Notes under the pieces: generated by a model
Told to the model about the DNA's origin: nothing
The model's database searches: none
Seen by the model: the letters and a program-made list of their open reading frames with translations, nothing else
Position numbers and translations under genes: made by a program
Source: Planctomycetaceae bacterium
Lineage (GTDB): Bacteria > Planctomycetota > Planctomycetia > Planctomycetales > Planctomycetaceae
DNA length: 64,000 bases
Direction: 5' to 3'
Assembly (NCBI GenBank): GCA_029259845.1
Contig: JAJDEI010000018.1
Span: 1-64,000, forward strand
Shown here: positions 7,558 to 18,521 of the stretch, one piece after another
Numbering within the stretch: the first letter of the stretch is position 1
Layout of the letters: every line of letters starts with the position of its first letter

Positions 7558-9222
7558 ATGGCTTCTGGATGGATATACCAATGTCGTTGCGGTTATCTCA
7601 CCCTCATCAAAATCTGGTTTGTTTCCCCATCCGTGTCCACCACTGGCCGTTCTCAACGACGTCAGCCGGGCCGCGCCCTGGGCCACCTTTTCGAGCCAGT
7701 CGACATCGCGTCGCTGATCGTTTTTCGGGTGGTCTTCGGCTGCGTGATGCTGTGGCACGTCTGGAAGTATTTTCAGATCGGTGCGATTGATGCGGACTAC
7801 ATCCGTCCGCCCTTCCACTTTACGTGGTACTGGTTCGACTGGGTGCGACCGCTTCCCGGGCCGGGCATGTATCTGTTCTTCTACACGATGGGCCTGCTGG
7901 CCCTGGGGGTCTTGCTGGGGTTGCACTACCGGGTTTGTGCCTTTCTGCTCAGCCTTGCGTTCACGTATCAGTTCCTGCTCGATCAGGCCTACTACCTGAA
8001 CCATTACTACCTGACATGCCTGCTCGCGCTGCTGATGGCGTTTGTTCCGGCTCACCATGCGTTTTCGCTGGATGCGTGGATGCGACCGCCGTTGCGGTCC
8101 CAAACGGCGCCGCGTTGGGCGCTGTGGCTGATTCGTTTTCAGGTAGGGGTGCCGTACTTTTATGGCGGACTGGCCAAGCTCGCCCCGGACTGGCTCCAGT
8201 GCCAGCCGATGACGATCGCCTTGGCCCAGCGGAGCGATCGGCTCCCGCTGATGGGCCCGTACTTGACGGAGACGTGGGCGGTCTGGCTGTTCAACTACGG
8301 CGGACTGGCGTTCGATTTGCTGATTGTGCCGGCGTTGCTTTGGAGACGGACACGGATCCCCGCGTTTTTGGTCGCGGTCTTGTTCCACATCACCAACTCC
8401 CTGCTGTTCGACATCGGATTCTTTCCGTGGTTCATGATGGCCGGGACGACGATCTTTTTTGAGCCGGACTGGCCCCGCCGTCTTCTGAACGGGCTGACTC
8501 GGGTCTTCACGAGCCGCGAATGGTTCCCGGCAGTCGGCGAGCAGCGGCCGCAACGGCGGCTCACCTGGGCGGCTCTGGCGCCGATGCGTCGTCTGGGAGT
8601 TGTGCTGTTGGCGAGTTATGTGTTCCTTCAGGTCGTCCTGCCGTTCCGACATTATGCCATGCCGGGACCCGTCAGTTGGACCGAACTCGGGCACCGGTTC
8701 TCCTGGCACATGATGTTGCGGGGGAAGACCTGTGCGGTCCGCTACTACGCAACCGACCCCCGTACCGGTGAGACGATGACGCTGGATCTGAGGCCCTATC
8801 TCACCGATCGTCAGGTTATCAAGCTCGGCAAAGATGCGGACATGGTCCATCAATTGGCGTTGTACCTTGCAGAGAAGCTGCGGGAAGACGGGTACCCGGA
8901 CCGGGAAATCCGTGTGCTCGACCTGGTTTCTCTGAACGGCCGGAAGCCCCAGTTGCTGGTTGATCCGCGTGTCGACCTGGCGGCACAGCCGCGCACTTGG
9001 CGGTGGCCTTCGTGGTTGATGGACCTTTACGAACCGCTCCGCAAGGAGGCCTGGCAAGTGCCTTTGGCCGATTGGGAAAAGCAAGTTGATGTGCAGAAAT
9101 ACATTGAGGGCACGCCGCTCGACCGGCCCGCCAAGCCGGACGGCGCGAGCGTTGCCCTGAGCGAGAAGAACGAAGTCACTGTCAACAACGAAGTCACTGT
9201 CACCGAGGAGAACTCAAGGTGA
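7558..9222 (+). CDS. HTTM-domain membrane protein (vitamin K-dependent gamma-carboxylase-like)
   Basis: 554 aa. Residues ~45-370 are a multi-pass membrane domain with the hallmarks of the HTTM/VKGC family: 'FRVVFGCVMLWHVWKYF', 'FHFTWYWFDWVRP', 'YLNHYYLTCLLALLMAF', and 'RFQVGVPYFYGGLAKLAPDWL', the last matching the Lys-containing region important in gamma-carboxylases. A soluble C-terminal part follows ('SWHMMLRGKTCAVRYY'). Bacterial members are common in planctomycetes, but their substrate is unknown. The tail is a low-complexity Asn/Glu/Val/Thr repeat encoded by a short DNA repeat. The ATG at 7558 has no clear ribosome-binding site; a GTG 25 codons later is an alternative start. Confidence 0.88.
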   Translation: MASGWIYQCRCGYLTLIKIWFVSPSVSTTGRSQRRQPGRALGHLFEPVDIASLIVFRVVFGCVMLWHVWKYFQIGAIDADYIRPPFHFTWYWFDWVRPLPGPGMYLFFYTMGLLALGVLLGLHYRVCAFLLSLAFTYQFLLDQAYYLNHYYLTCLLALLMAFVPAHHAFSLDAWMRPPLRSQTAPRWALWLIRFQVGVPYFYGGLAKLAPDWLQCQPMTIALAQRSDRLPLMGPYLTETWAVWLFNYGGLAFDLLIVPALLWRRTRIPAFLVAVLFHITNSLLFDIGFFPWFMMAGTTIFFEPDWPRRLLNGLTRVFTSREWFPAVGEQRPQRRLTWAALAPMRRLGVVLLASYVFLQVVLPFRHYAMPGPVSWTELGHRFSWHMMLRGKTCAVRYYATDPRTGETMTLDLRPYLTDRQVIKLGKDADMVHQLALYLAEKLREDGYPDREIRVLDLVSLNGRKPQLLVDPRVDLAAQPRTWRWPSWLMDLYEPLRKEAWQVPLADWEKQVDVQKYIEGTPLDRPAKPDGASVALSEKNEVTVNNEVTVTEENSR

Positions 9223-9476
9223 GCTGCAATACTCTCACGCGAGACACGGCTTGGTACTGCATCCAAGGTGTCTCCAATGGGGGCGTTGCTGAAGCGGTTT
9301 CAAGATCCGCCATGGAAGGCCGGCGGCAAAACAGTCGGTTTACTTCGGAGGCGATTGTCTCTGAAGACCGGGGGCGGACCCGTTCCGCGAGCTGCCAACC
9401 GAACAGGTTTTGAAGCAACTTCTTCGCAAGCGTTGTGTTCGTTTCATGTCCCTTTTTTGAGAATGGAGGATCGCTG

Positions 9477-10502
9477 ATGTCCCGTTTACCGAAACTTCGT
9501 CGGGCGTTCACGCTCATTGAGCTGCTGGTGGTGATTGCCATCATCGCGATTTTGATCGCGCTGTTGCTGCCAGCCGTCCAGCAGGCGCGCGAAGCGGCTC
9601 GCCGCACCCAGTGCAAAAACAACATGAAGCAACTGGGCCTGGCCATGCACAACTACCACGATGTGTATCTGATGTTCCCGCTGCTCACCGGTTGGGACGA
9701 CCACGATTACGGCTGGGGCACGCGGCTGCTGCCCTATATGGACCAGGCGAATCTCTACAATCAGATCAGTTTTACAGTCGACGATTGCGCCAAGAGCATC
9801 TGCGGTAACGGCAACGACGAGTGGCCGCTGTCCAATGGAGGCGTCCCGCGTCCCGGTGTCGAGGGCACGGTGCTGGCGGTCTTCAAGTGCCCCACATCAA
9901 CGTTGCCGGACAAGTCCACTGCCCAAGGAAACGGAAGCGTGGCCGGCGCCGGGAAGAGCGACTACAAGGCCTGCGTTGGCAACGACGATGCGACCGACGG
10001 CATCTTCAACAAGCCGAGTGACGCGCAGGCCACAGCGGGCGGCCCGTCCGGCGTGACGGCTGCCACCCGGATTCGTGACGTGACCGACGGCACGAGCAAC
10101 ACCTTCGCGCTGGGGGAAGGGGCGGCCTACAATGCGATCGATGTCGATCCGACACTCGTAGCGCCTTGGGGGCCTGCCTCGGGCGGCCAGAACGACCGCG
10201 ACTTTCCAATCTGGGCCGGTTCCGCCGGCCAAGACGAGCAAGTGGCGGCAAAGACCGACATGCGATCGCCGCTGAATGCTCGGGCAGATGATGATAGCTT
10301 CTTCAGCTTCCATACCGGCGGCGCGCATTTCACGTTTGCGGATGGGTCCGTGCACTTCATCAGCGAGAACATCGACTTCCGATTTGGCTGCACGCCCAAC
10401 AGCGCCCCGGTCTGTCCGACCCCAACTCCTCCCAAGTCGGAATGGGGAACGTATCAGCGCCTCGGTGGCCGTAACGATGGCCAGGTCCTTGGCGAATTCT
10501 GA
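9477..10502 (+). CDS. DUF1559 type II pseudopilin-like protein
   Basis: 341 aa. A prepilin N-terminus '[36 protein letters not shown]' (written here as a family signature; residues ~9-44) has the Ala-Phe cleavage/methylation site and Glu at +5 of the mature protein. It is followed by '[17 protein letters not shown]', which defines DUF1559, and the C-terminal H-x9-DG motif ('[17 protein letters not shown]'). These proteins are greatly expanded in planctomycetes, are thought to be processed by prepilin peptidase, and have unknown function. GGAGGA lies 9 nt before the ATG. An intrinsic terminator follows at 10520. Confidence 0.95.
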   Translation: MSRLPKLRRAFTLIELLVVIAIIAILIALLLPAVQQAREAARRTQCKNNMKQLGLAMHNYHDVYLMFPLLTGWDDHDYGWGTRLLPYMDQANLYNQISFTVDDCAKSICGNGNDEWPLSNGGVPRPGVEGTVLAVFKCPTSTLPDKSTAQGNGSVAGAGKSDYKACVGNDDATDGIFNKPSDAQATAGGPSGVTAATRIRDVTDGTSNTFALGEGAAYNAIDVDPTLVAPWGPASGGQNDRDFPIWAGSAGQDEQVAAKTDMRSPLNARADDDSFFSFHTGGAHFTFADGSVHFISENIDFRFGCTPNSAPVCPTPTPPKSEWGTYQRLGGRNDGQVLGEF

Positions 10503-10519
10503 CCGTTGATTCGTCGTTC

Positions 10520-10566
10520 GATGGCAGTCTGCAGGCTCTCGGGCCTCAGACTGCCATCATTTTCTT
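10520..10566 (+). terminator. Rho-independent terminator after the DUF1559 gene
   Basis: Stem GATGGCAGTCTG (10520-10531) pairs with CAGACTGCCATC (10547-10558). It is followed by the T-rich stretch ATTTTCTT. It starts 17 bp after the stop codon. Confidence 0.85.
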
Positions 10567-10601
10567 GCTGAAATCACATTGCACGGATCGGGAGAACCTT
10601 C

Positions 10602-11060
10602 ATGGTGTTGCTCTGGAAACAACGAGTTTGGGCAACCGGGCTACTGATGATGTGTGCCCTCGCTGCCGGATGCGGCGATGGCCCTCAAATGGCGGACGTC
10701 ACCGGTCAGGTGACCTATCAAGGACAGCCGGTGCCGGGCGGAAAAGTCATGCTTTCGCCACTTCGTGAAGGCGATTCGACGGAGACGAAATCGCGGTCTG
10801 CCGTCGGCCTCGTGGGGACTGACGGGAAGTTCACGATGCTCACCTATTCGGATGGCGACGGTGCCTCAATCGGGCGGCACGGCGTGATCTATTATCCTCC
10901 TGACCGCGAAGACCTTGCCGAAGATAGCGCTGCAGCCGAGGCCAAGGAGTTCTTCTCGACTCATCTTCTGCAGATGGAAGAGCCATTGATGGAAGTCGAA
11001 ATCAAACCGGGCAACAACGAAATCGAAGTGAAGATGATCGACTTTGCTCCCGCGAAGTAG
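10602..11060 (+). CDS. Small lipoprotein with carboxypeptidase-regulatory-like domain
   Basis: 152 aa. Lipoprotein signal with lipobox LAAGC (Cys24). The mature part begins 'VTGQVTYQGQPVPGGKVMLSP', the start of the Ig-like/transthyretin-like domain found in many planctomycete lipoproteins encoded next to DUF1559 pseudopilins. It is presumably anchored in a cell-envelope membrane. It directly follows the pseudopilin gene, but a terminator lies between them, so it probably has its own promoter. Confidence 0.85.
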   Translation: MVLLWKQRVWATGLLMMCALAAGCGDGPQMADVTGQVTYQGQPVPGGKVMLSPLREGDSTETKSRSAVGLVGTDGKFTMLTYSDGDGASIGRHGVIYYPPDREDLAEDSAAAEAKEFFSTHLLQMEEPLMEVEIKPGNNEIEVKMIDFAPAK

Positions 11061-11140
11061 TCCCGGTCCCCGGATGAGACCTCCCGTGAATTCCCTTCGT
11101 TCCCCCTGTCGGGCGGAGCTTGTCAGAATGATGAGATAAA

Positions 11141-12043
11141 ATGGAACGCTCGCCCGATCATGGTTCGTCTCCCGAGCAGGCTCCTCTGTCGAGTTTGGAC
11201 GAATGGGAAGAAGATCTGCGTCGACGCTATCCGGATCCCGGCTCACCCGATGTCGATGCGAACGGGACCGTTGAAGGCGAGCCGTTCAGGAATTACGAAG
11301 AGGGAACGCGCGACGGCGTGCGCGAGTTTTACCGGCTCAACCACCGCCGGCAGACGGTTGAGTTCGCCCGCGCCGTTCGGAAGAAGTACCTTCCCTTGAG
11401 GACGCGGCGAATGGGCCTGTGGGAGGCTGTGAATGAGCTCGAAAAGCTCGTTGATGACAGCGACCCGGACACCGACGTTCCGCAGATCATTCATGCCGTC
11501 CAAACGGCAGAATCCATTCGCGCCGACGGGCATCCGGACTGGTTCGTGCTGACCGGCTTGATCCACGATTTGGGCAAGGTCCTCTGTCTGTGGGACGAGC
11601 CGCAATGGGCGGTCGTGGGAGACACGTTCCCGGTCGGCTGTGCGTTTTCAGACAAGATCGTCCTGTCGGAATTCTTCGCCGAGAATCCCGACACACAATC
11701 GCCGGAGTATCAGACTCCGTGCGGCATCTACGAACCGGGCTGTGGCCTGGACAACGTGTTGATGAGCTGGGGGCACGACGAGTATCTGTATCACGTTTTG
11801 GGCCAACATCTGCCGGTCGAGGCGCAGTATGTGATTCGCTACCATTCCTTCTACCCGGCCCACCGGGAGGGCGAATATGGGCATCTGATGAATGAGACGG
11901 ATCGGGAAATGTTCGCCTGGGTCCGCGCGTTCAATCCGTACGACCTGTACACAAAACACGAGGCGGCTCCGGACATGGGCCGCCTTCTGCCCTACTATGA
12001 AGACTTGGCAGCGAAGTACTTTCCTGACACACTGCAGTGGTAA
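11141..12043 (+). CDS. Inositol oxygenase (MIOX)
   Basis: 300 aa, close to the ~285 aa of known MIOX proteins. It resembles the di-iron oxygenases that convert myo-inositol to D-glucuronate. Visible family signatures are '[20 protein letters not shown]', '[17 protein letters not shown]', the HD-fold metal pair in '[10 protein letters not shown]', '[11 protein letters not shown]', and '[22 protein letters not shown]' with 'FNPYDLYTK'. It has no signal peptide and is cytosolic. MIOX is mainly known from eukaryotes; bacterial copies are scattered. No inositol transporter or glucuronate pathway gene is adjacent; the polyol-type cassette at 43-47 kb is the nearest candidate partner. Confidence 0.9.
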   Translation: MERSPDHGSSPEQAPLSSLDEWEEDLRRRYPDPGSPDVDANGTVEGEPFRNYEEGTRDGVREFYRLNHRRQTVEFARAVRKKYLPLRTRRMGLWEAVNELEKLVDDSDPDTDVPQIIHAVQTAESIRADGHPDWFVLTGLIHDLGKVLCLWDEPQWAVVGDTFPVGCAFSDKIVLSEFFAENPDTQSPEYQTPCGIYEPGCGLDNVLMSWGHDEYLYHVLGQHLPVEAQYVIRYHSFYPAHREGEYGHLMNETDREMFAWVRAFNPYDLYTKHEAAPDMGRLLPYYEDLAAKYFPDTLQW

Positions 12044-12233
12044 CACAATCGCCGTCGAGGAACGTTTGCTCGCGTACGAATGCCGTGCCGTTGCTTCACC
12101 GCCGTGTCGGTCGGGCGAACCGTCGCGTGGCCCATGAACCCGGGGACGGGTGGCACGGCCAACGCACACGCACTCAACGGGCCGGCTGGCTCGCGGCCAT
12201 CGGTTCGGTGTCCTCCTCTTGGGAACAAGCGCT

Positions 12234-13889
12234 ATGACTTTACGATTCCTTCTCTCTGCAGCGGCCGTCATCACAATGTCTTGGGGGGCATTGTCCGCAG
12301 CCGATCCCATTCGGGGCATTCAGACGGATGCGGTCCGCAACAAGCAGTCGGCCGTCGCCCATTGGGGCTTTGATCCCCAGGAGTATTCAAATTGGACGAG
12401 CCATTCGTTGCGGCTGATTCCCGTCTACACGTTTGGCACCAAAGGGGCGGGAGCGCGAATCGACCTCGATTCGTATACCGGAGCCAACAGCCCGTATCGC
12501 GACACGGATGCCTTGCGGCGGATCTACGGCTATCTGCCGGAGAACACGCTTAATCCGAAGGCCGGCTATTTCGACCAGACCAACATCGCTGACATACAAA
12601 CGGCCGCGCTGGAGGCGGGGAAGAAGTACATCTTCCTGGTGATCTTTGATGGCATGGACTGGCAGACCACGCAAGCTGCCGCCACCTACTACGCACGCAA
12701 GGTGGCCTATACGAAAGGCCGCGGAACGGGGCTGCATTTGCTCGACTATGCGGCAGACGGCACCACCCAGTACGGCTTCATGGTGACCTCTCCCCACAAC
12801 GACGAGACCGAAGTTGACGTCAACCGGCAGGCGGTGCTCAATCCGGGAGGGAAGATTCGCAGCGGCTACAACGTCCGAAAGGCCGGTCCCAATCCCTGGA
12901 CGCCCGGCAACGACGACAAGTACATCATCGGCAATTTCAGCAACGGCTATGGCGAGCATGCCTATCCGGATTCCGCCAACACGGCGACCGCGATGACGAC
13001 CGGCGTTAAGACCTACAAAAACGCCATCAACGTCGATGCCACCGGCGCCCAAGTGGCAACGGTGGCCCACCTCGCCCAGGAGCAGGGCTATGCCGTGGGG
13101 GCGGTCTCTTCGGTGCCGATCACGCATGCGACTCCGGCCGCCTCGTATGCCCACAACGTCAGCCGCCACGACTACCAGGACCTTGCGCGTGATCTGCTCG
13201 GCCAGCCGTCGGTTTCCCATCCGGACGAACCGTTGACCGGACTTGATGTGATCCTGGGCGGCGGATACGGCGACTTTGACAGGGGCCCCGAAAACAAGCG
13301 TCAGGGAGCCAACTTCGTGTCCGGCTTGTCATACATTACGGCAGAGACGATTCACGATGCCGATGTCAAGTTTGGCGGGAAGTACACCGTCGCCATCCGG
13401 ACGCCTGGCGAAGACGGAAGCCGGCAACTGGCCACCGCTGCGCGTCAGGCAGCGGAAAATCGGACTCGTCTGCTCGGTGTATACGGCGTCGGCGAATATG
13501 GGGGACATCTGCCGTACCAAACAGCCGACGGAGACTACCAACCGGCTCCCGGGAGGAAGGATGTCGCCGAGGTGTACACGGCGGCTGATCTTAGAGAGAA
13601 CCCGACGCTGGCTGAGATGACGTCGGCCGCGATCACGGCCCTGAACACCAGCGACAAAGGGTTCTGGCTAATGGTCGAATCCGGCGACGTCGACTGGGCC
13701 AATCACGACAACAATCTGGACACCTCGATTGGTGCCGTCAAAAGCGGCGACGATGCGGTCAAGGTCATCACGGACTGGGTCGAACAAAACAGCAACTGGC
13801 AGGAGAGCGTGCTGATTGTGACCGCCGATCATGGGCATTATCTCAACGTCACCCAACTCGACGCACTGACCGCACACGGCTCCGAGTGA
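12234..13889 (+). CDS. Secreted alkaline phosphatase
   Basis: 551 aa with a signal peptide (cleavage about 'LSAADP'). I chose the ATG at 12234 because it starts directly before this hydrophobic segment; an upstream ATG would add 28 unlikely residues. Alkaline-phosphatase motifs are in order: 'IFDGMDWQTTQ' (metal Asp), 'DSANTATAMTTGVKT' (nucleophilic Ser region), 'ITHATPAASYAHN', 'LDVILGGGYGDF', 'MVESGDVDWANHDNN' and 'VTADHGH'. It releases phosphate from phosphomonoesters outside the cytoplasm. The chain stops about 12 residues after TADHGH, whereas classical PhoA continues to a further metal-binding His; several large-genome bacterial relatives may end similarly. Confidence 0.9.
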   Translation: MTLRFLLSAAAVITMSWGALSAADPIRGIQTDAVRNKQSAVAHWGFDPQEYSNWTSHSLRLIPVYTFGTKGAGARIDLDSYTGANSPYRDTDALRRIYGYLPENTLNPKAGYFDQTNIADIQTAALEAGKKYIFLVIFDGMDWQTTQAAATYYARKVAYTKGRGTGLHLLDYAADGTTQYGFMVTSPHNDETEVDVNRQAVLNPGGKIRSGYNVRKAGPNPWTPGNDDKYIIGNFSNGYGEHAYPDSANTATAMTTGVKTYKNAINVDATGAQVATVAHLAQEQGYAVGAVSSVPITHATPAASYAHNVSRHDYQDLARDLLGQPSVSHPDEPLTGLDVILGGGYGDFDRGPENKRQGANFVSGLSYITAETIHDADVKFGGKYTVAIRTPGEDGSRQLATAARQAAENRTRLLGVYGVGEYGGHLPYQTADGDYQPAPGRKDVAEVYTAADLRENPTLAEMTSAAITALNTSDKGFWLMVESGDVDWANHDNNLDTSIGAVKSGDDAVKVITDWVEQNSNWQESVLIVTADHGHYLNVTQLDALTAHGSE

Positions 13890-14052
13890 GCCGGTCGCCA
13901 GAACGATGTCGCGATCAATGGCCGTGCCTCAGCGTAAGTCCACGCACACGCCGCTACTATGAGCGTATGGCGGCGAGGTGATGGCGGTGCCCACCTTTTG
14001 CGGTGACCGGGGGGCTGGCGAGGCACGGAAATGCGACCACAAAGCGAACGCG

Positions 14053-14142
14053 GGGGCCGTGACGCGGTTCGTTGACTGCGTGCGGCCTTCGCGTTCCGCG
14101 CTGCTGACGAATCAGCGGTTTCAGATCGCCCCATCCACCCCG
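14053..14142. repeat. Dispersed ~90-bp repeat, copy A
   Basis: Begins GGGGCCGTGACGCGGTTCGTT, identical over 21 bases to copy B at 48250. It ends ATCGCCCCATCCACCCC, again nearly identical to copy B. The middle is partly conserved. Both copies lie in gene-free stretches. Confidence 0.75.
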
Positions 14143-14191
14143 CCGGGCTCTGATGGCTTCGTCAGCCCGTCACTCCGGTACGTGGCACGAT

Positions 14192-14348
14192 CAGGGCCAT
14201 TCAAGGTTTCACTTGGGAGAAGACCGACCGGGACAAGCTCAATGGTAACCCGAAGCGTCAGCGAGGAAGCGAACGTGAGTGAGCGATTCGTCCCTCGCTG
14301 ACGCTTCGGGTGGCGAGGTTGCCCAGCTTCAATCTTTGAACGGCCCTG
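14192..14348. mobile_element. 157-bp MITE-like element, copy 2, with 10-bp target duplication
   Basis: Starts CAGGGCCATTCAAGG and ends TTTGAACGGCCCTG, so the terminal inverted repeats CAGGGCC/GGCCCTG are perfect at the tips and imperfect over ~26 bp. A 19-bp perfect internal stem (14248-14266 with 14293-14311) encloses a 26-nt loop. The flanks are a perfect 10-bp direct repeat GTGGCACGAT (14182-14191 and 14349-14358). Same length as copy 1, with about nine differences. Confidence 0.92.
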
Positions 14349-14510
14349 GTGGCACGATAAGCCCGCCCGTCGGAGCCGGCGCAGCCCCTCCAGCCCGCGC
14401 CTGCAGGCCACCCGGTTCGCGTTGCTCTCCCGATGGACGTGACGGGGCGATATAATGAGGAGGAACCATCGGGTCCCGGCAGATGATACGGACAACGGCA
14501 GGGAATTGGG

Positions 14511-15173
14511 ATGCACAAGTACATCATTATGGGAGCCCAAGGCTGTGGGAAAGGGACGCAGTCCCAATTGTTGGTCGCCGCGTTCGACCTCGTGCATATC
14601 AGCGTGGGCGATATCTTTCGGGGACACATTGAGACTCGCACCAAGCTCGGGGCCCGCATTCGCCGGTACGTCAACGACGGGCAACTCGTGCCCGACGAAA
14701 TTGTCGAAGAGATCGTCCGGCGGCGGCTCGATGAGCATGACTGGAATTACGGGTTCATCCTGGACGGGTTTCCGCGTAACCGGCCTCAGGCGGAGTTCTT
14801 TTTGGAGAGTTACGATGTGGATGCGGTAATCCAGATCGAGGTTCCGCACGACGTCGTCCTGCGGCGACTGTTATCGCGTCGGCTCTGCAGCGAATGCGGC
14901 TTGGACTACAACCTCATCTTTCATCGGCCGGCGGTGGCAGGCGTGTGTGACGTGTGCGGCGGCGAACTGGTGCGGCGGGCGGATGACACCGAGAAGGCGG
15001 TCGGCGCGCGGCTTAAGGATTTCTACGCCAAGACAAAGCCAATCCTGGAACTGTTCCGGCAGAAAGAACTGGTGATCAGCGTGGACGGCACCCAATCGCA
15101 AGAAGCCGTCCATCGTGCGATTCTCAAGCAGTTGCAGGCCGTCCGGGCCCGGATGGACCGTCCGCGTCCTTGA
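14511..15173 (+). CDS. adk: Adenylate kinase
   Basis: 220 aa nucleoside monophosphate kinase (ATP + AMP to 2 ADP). The P-loop reads 'GAQGCGKGT' (residues 8-16; usual form GAPGSGKGT). 'HISVGDIFR', 'GQLVPDEIVEEIVRRRL' and 'FILDGFPRNRPQAE' form the AMP-binding part. The LID is of the long zinc type with 'CSECGLDYN' and 'CDVCGGELVRRADD'. The P-loop changes and a Cys-containing lid are within family variation, so I keep the adenylate kinase call; another NMP kinase specificity is possible. GGGAA lies just upstream of the ATG. A short hairpin terminator candidate lies at 15366. Confidence 0.88.
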   Translation: MHKYIIMGAQGCGKGTQSQLLVAAFDLVHISVGDIFRGHIETRTKLGARIRRYVNDGQLVPDEIVEEIVRRRLDEHDWNYGFILDGFPRNRPQAEFFLESYDVDAVIQIEVPHDVVLRRLLSRRLCSECGLDYNLIFHRPAVAGVCDVCGGELVRRADDTEKAVGARLKDFYAKTKPILELFRQKELVISVDGTQSQEAVHRAILKQLQAVRARMDRPRP

Positions 15174-15525
15174 AGCGTGTAAGCCTCAACCGGCGACGCT
15201 GGATCCGTTCGCTCTCGCCCCTCCATGTCTGCCACGGAGACCGTTCCGTTCGCGGCGCGGCTTCCGGTTTTCTGGCTCCCGGCATCAATCTCGATCCGTC
15301 GGCGGTCAGGCGTCCAGCCGTCACGTGGTGCAGGTATGACCGGAGCAACCCGCACGGTTCCGCCGACTGTCTGTTGAGACAGTTTTCCGTGTGGAAAAGA
15401 CCGGTAAGCCCTGCCGGTGGCAGCCGATACCAATTGATGCCCTTAGGGGGTCTACGCATTTCAAGTTGAGGTGCTCAAGTTTTCCCACGGTAGGTCCTGC
15501 GACCTCTCTGCGGAGTGACAGGCTA
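15174..15525. other. Intergenic region upstream of cheA
   Basis: 352 bp without a gene. It contains a short hairpin followed by TTTT (15366-15386) and, nearer to cheA, small imperfect stems around 15395-15420 and 15495-15515. No known riboswitch class was recognised. Confidence 0.5.
15366..15386 (+). terminator. Short hairpin with T-run, possible adk terminator
   Basis: ACTGTCT, loop GTTG, AGACAGT, then TTTT. The 7-bp stem is short and the site is ~190 bp after adk, so this is a weak call. Confidence 0.4.
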
Positions 15526-17922
<2,397 letters not shown>

Positions 17923-17994
17923 ATCGAATCAGGCCCTCTGGTGGGCGGTCACTCTGCTGCAACCCGCACATTCACCATCGTACGGAGAATCGTG

Positions 17995-18453
17995 ATGTCC
18001 GATCAGGCAATCTTGTGCACGTTTCGAGTCGATCACCTTTTCTTTGGGATCGAAGTTTCCCACGTGCAGGAAGTGCTGCGTCCGCAGCAGATGACGCTTG
18101 TGCCGCTTGCGCCGACTGTGGTGCATGGGCTGATGAATCTGCGTGGACAGATCGTGACTGCGCTGGACATGCGGAAACAACTCAAATTGCCGCCACAGGA
18201 AGGGGACCGGCAGCCGATGAATGTCTTGGTCCGCATGGGGGACGGGCTGGTCAGCCTGCTTGTCGACGAAATCGGCGACGTGATTGAAGTCAGCCGCGAT
18301 CAGTTCGAACCGGCTCCCGAAACGCTGCCGGAGGTGATCCGCACGGCCGTCCACGGAGTTTACAAGCTCCCGGGCCGGCTCCTCCTTCTCCTGGACACGA
18401 AGACCTTGACGGTCCAGGAAGGATCATCGAATCCCGTCGCCTGGGCCGGCTGA
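17995..18453 (+). CDS. cheW: Chemotaxis coupling protein CheW
   Basis: 152 aa single CheW domain: '[33 protein letters not shown]', '[21 protein letters not shown]', '[12 protein letters not shown]'. It links CheA to the receptor in the signalling array. It starts 72 bp after cheA with GGAGA before the ATG, and is followed 68 bp later by the receptor gene, so cheA-cheW-mcp are probably one transcript. Confidence 0.95.
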   Translation: MSDQAILCTFRVDHLFFGIEVSHVQEVLRPQQMTLVPLAPTVVHGLMNLRGQIVTALDMRKQLKLPPQEGDRQPMNVLVRMGDGLVSLLVDEIGDVIEVSRDQFEPAPETLPEVIRTAVHGVYKLPGRLLLLLDTKTLTVQEGSSNPVAWAG

Positions 18454-18521
18454 GACCCACATTTTTCCACAGATATGAGTCCAACAAATTCCCTACGAGA
18501 CGAAACAGGAGCACCTGGCCG

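Larger units (their letters stand above)
13890..14510. other. Intergenic stretch with two repeats
   Basis: No credible gene. It carries a ~90-bp repeat (14053-14142) shared with 48250-48338 and the second copy of the 157-bp miniature element (14192-14348). Confidence 0.6.

Noticed and set aside
15390-15525. Riboswitch upstream of cheA
   Set aside because: Small stems are present, but I could not match the conserved core of any known class (c-di-GMP, cobalamin and others).
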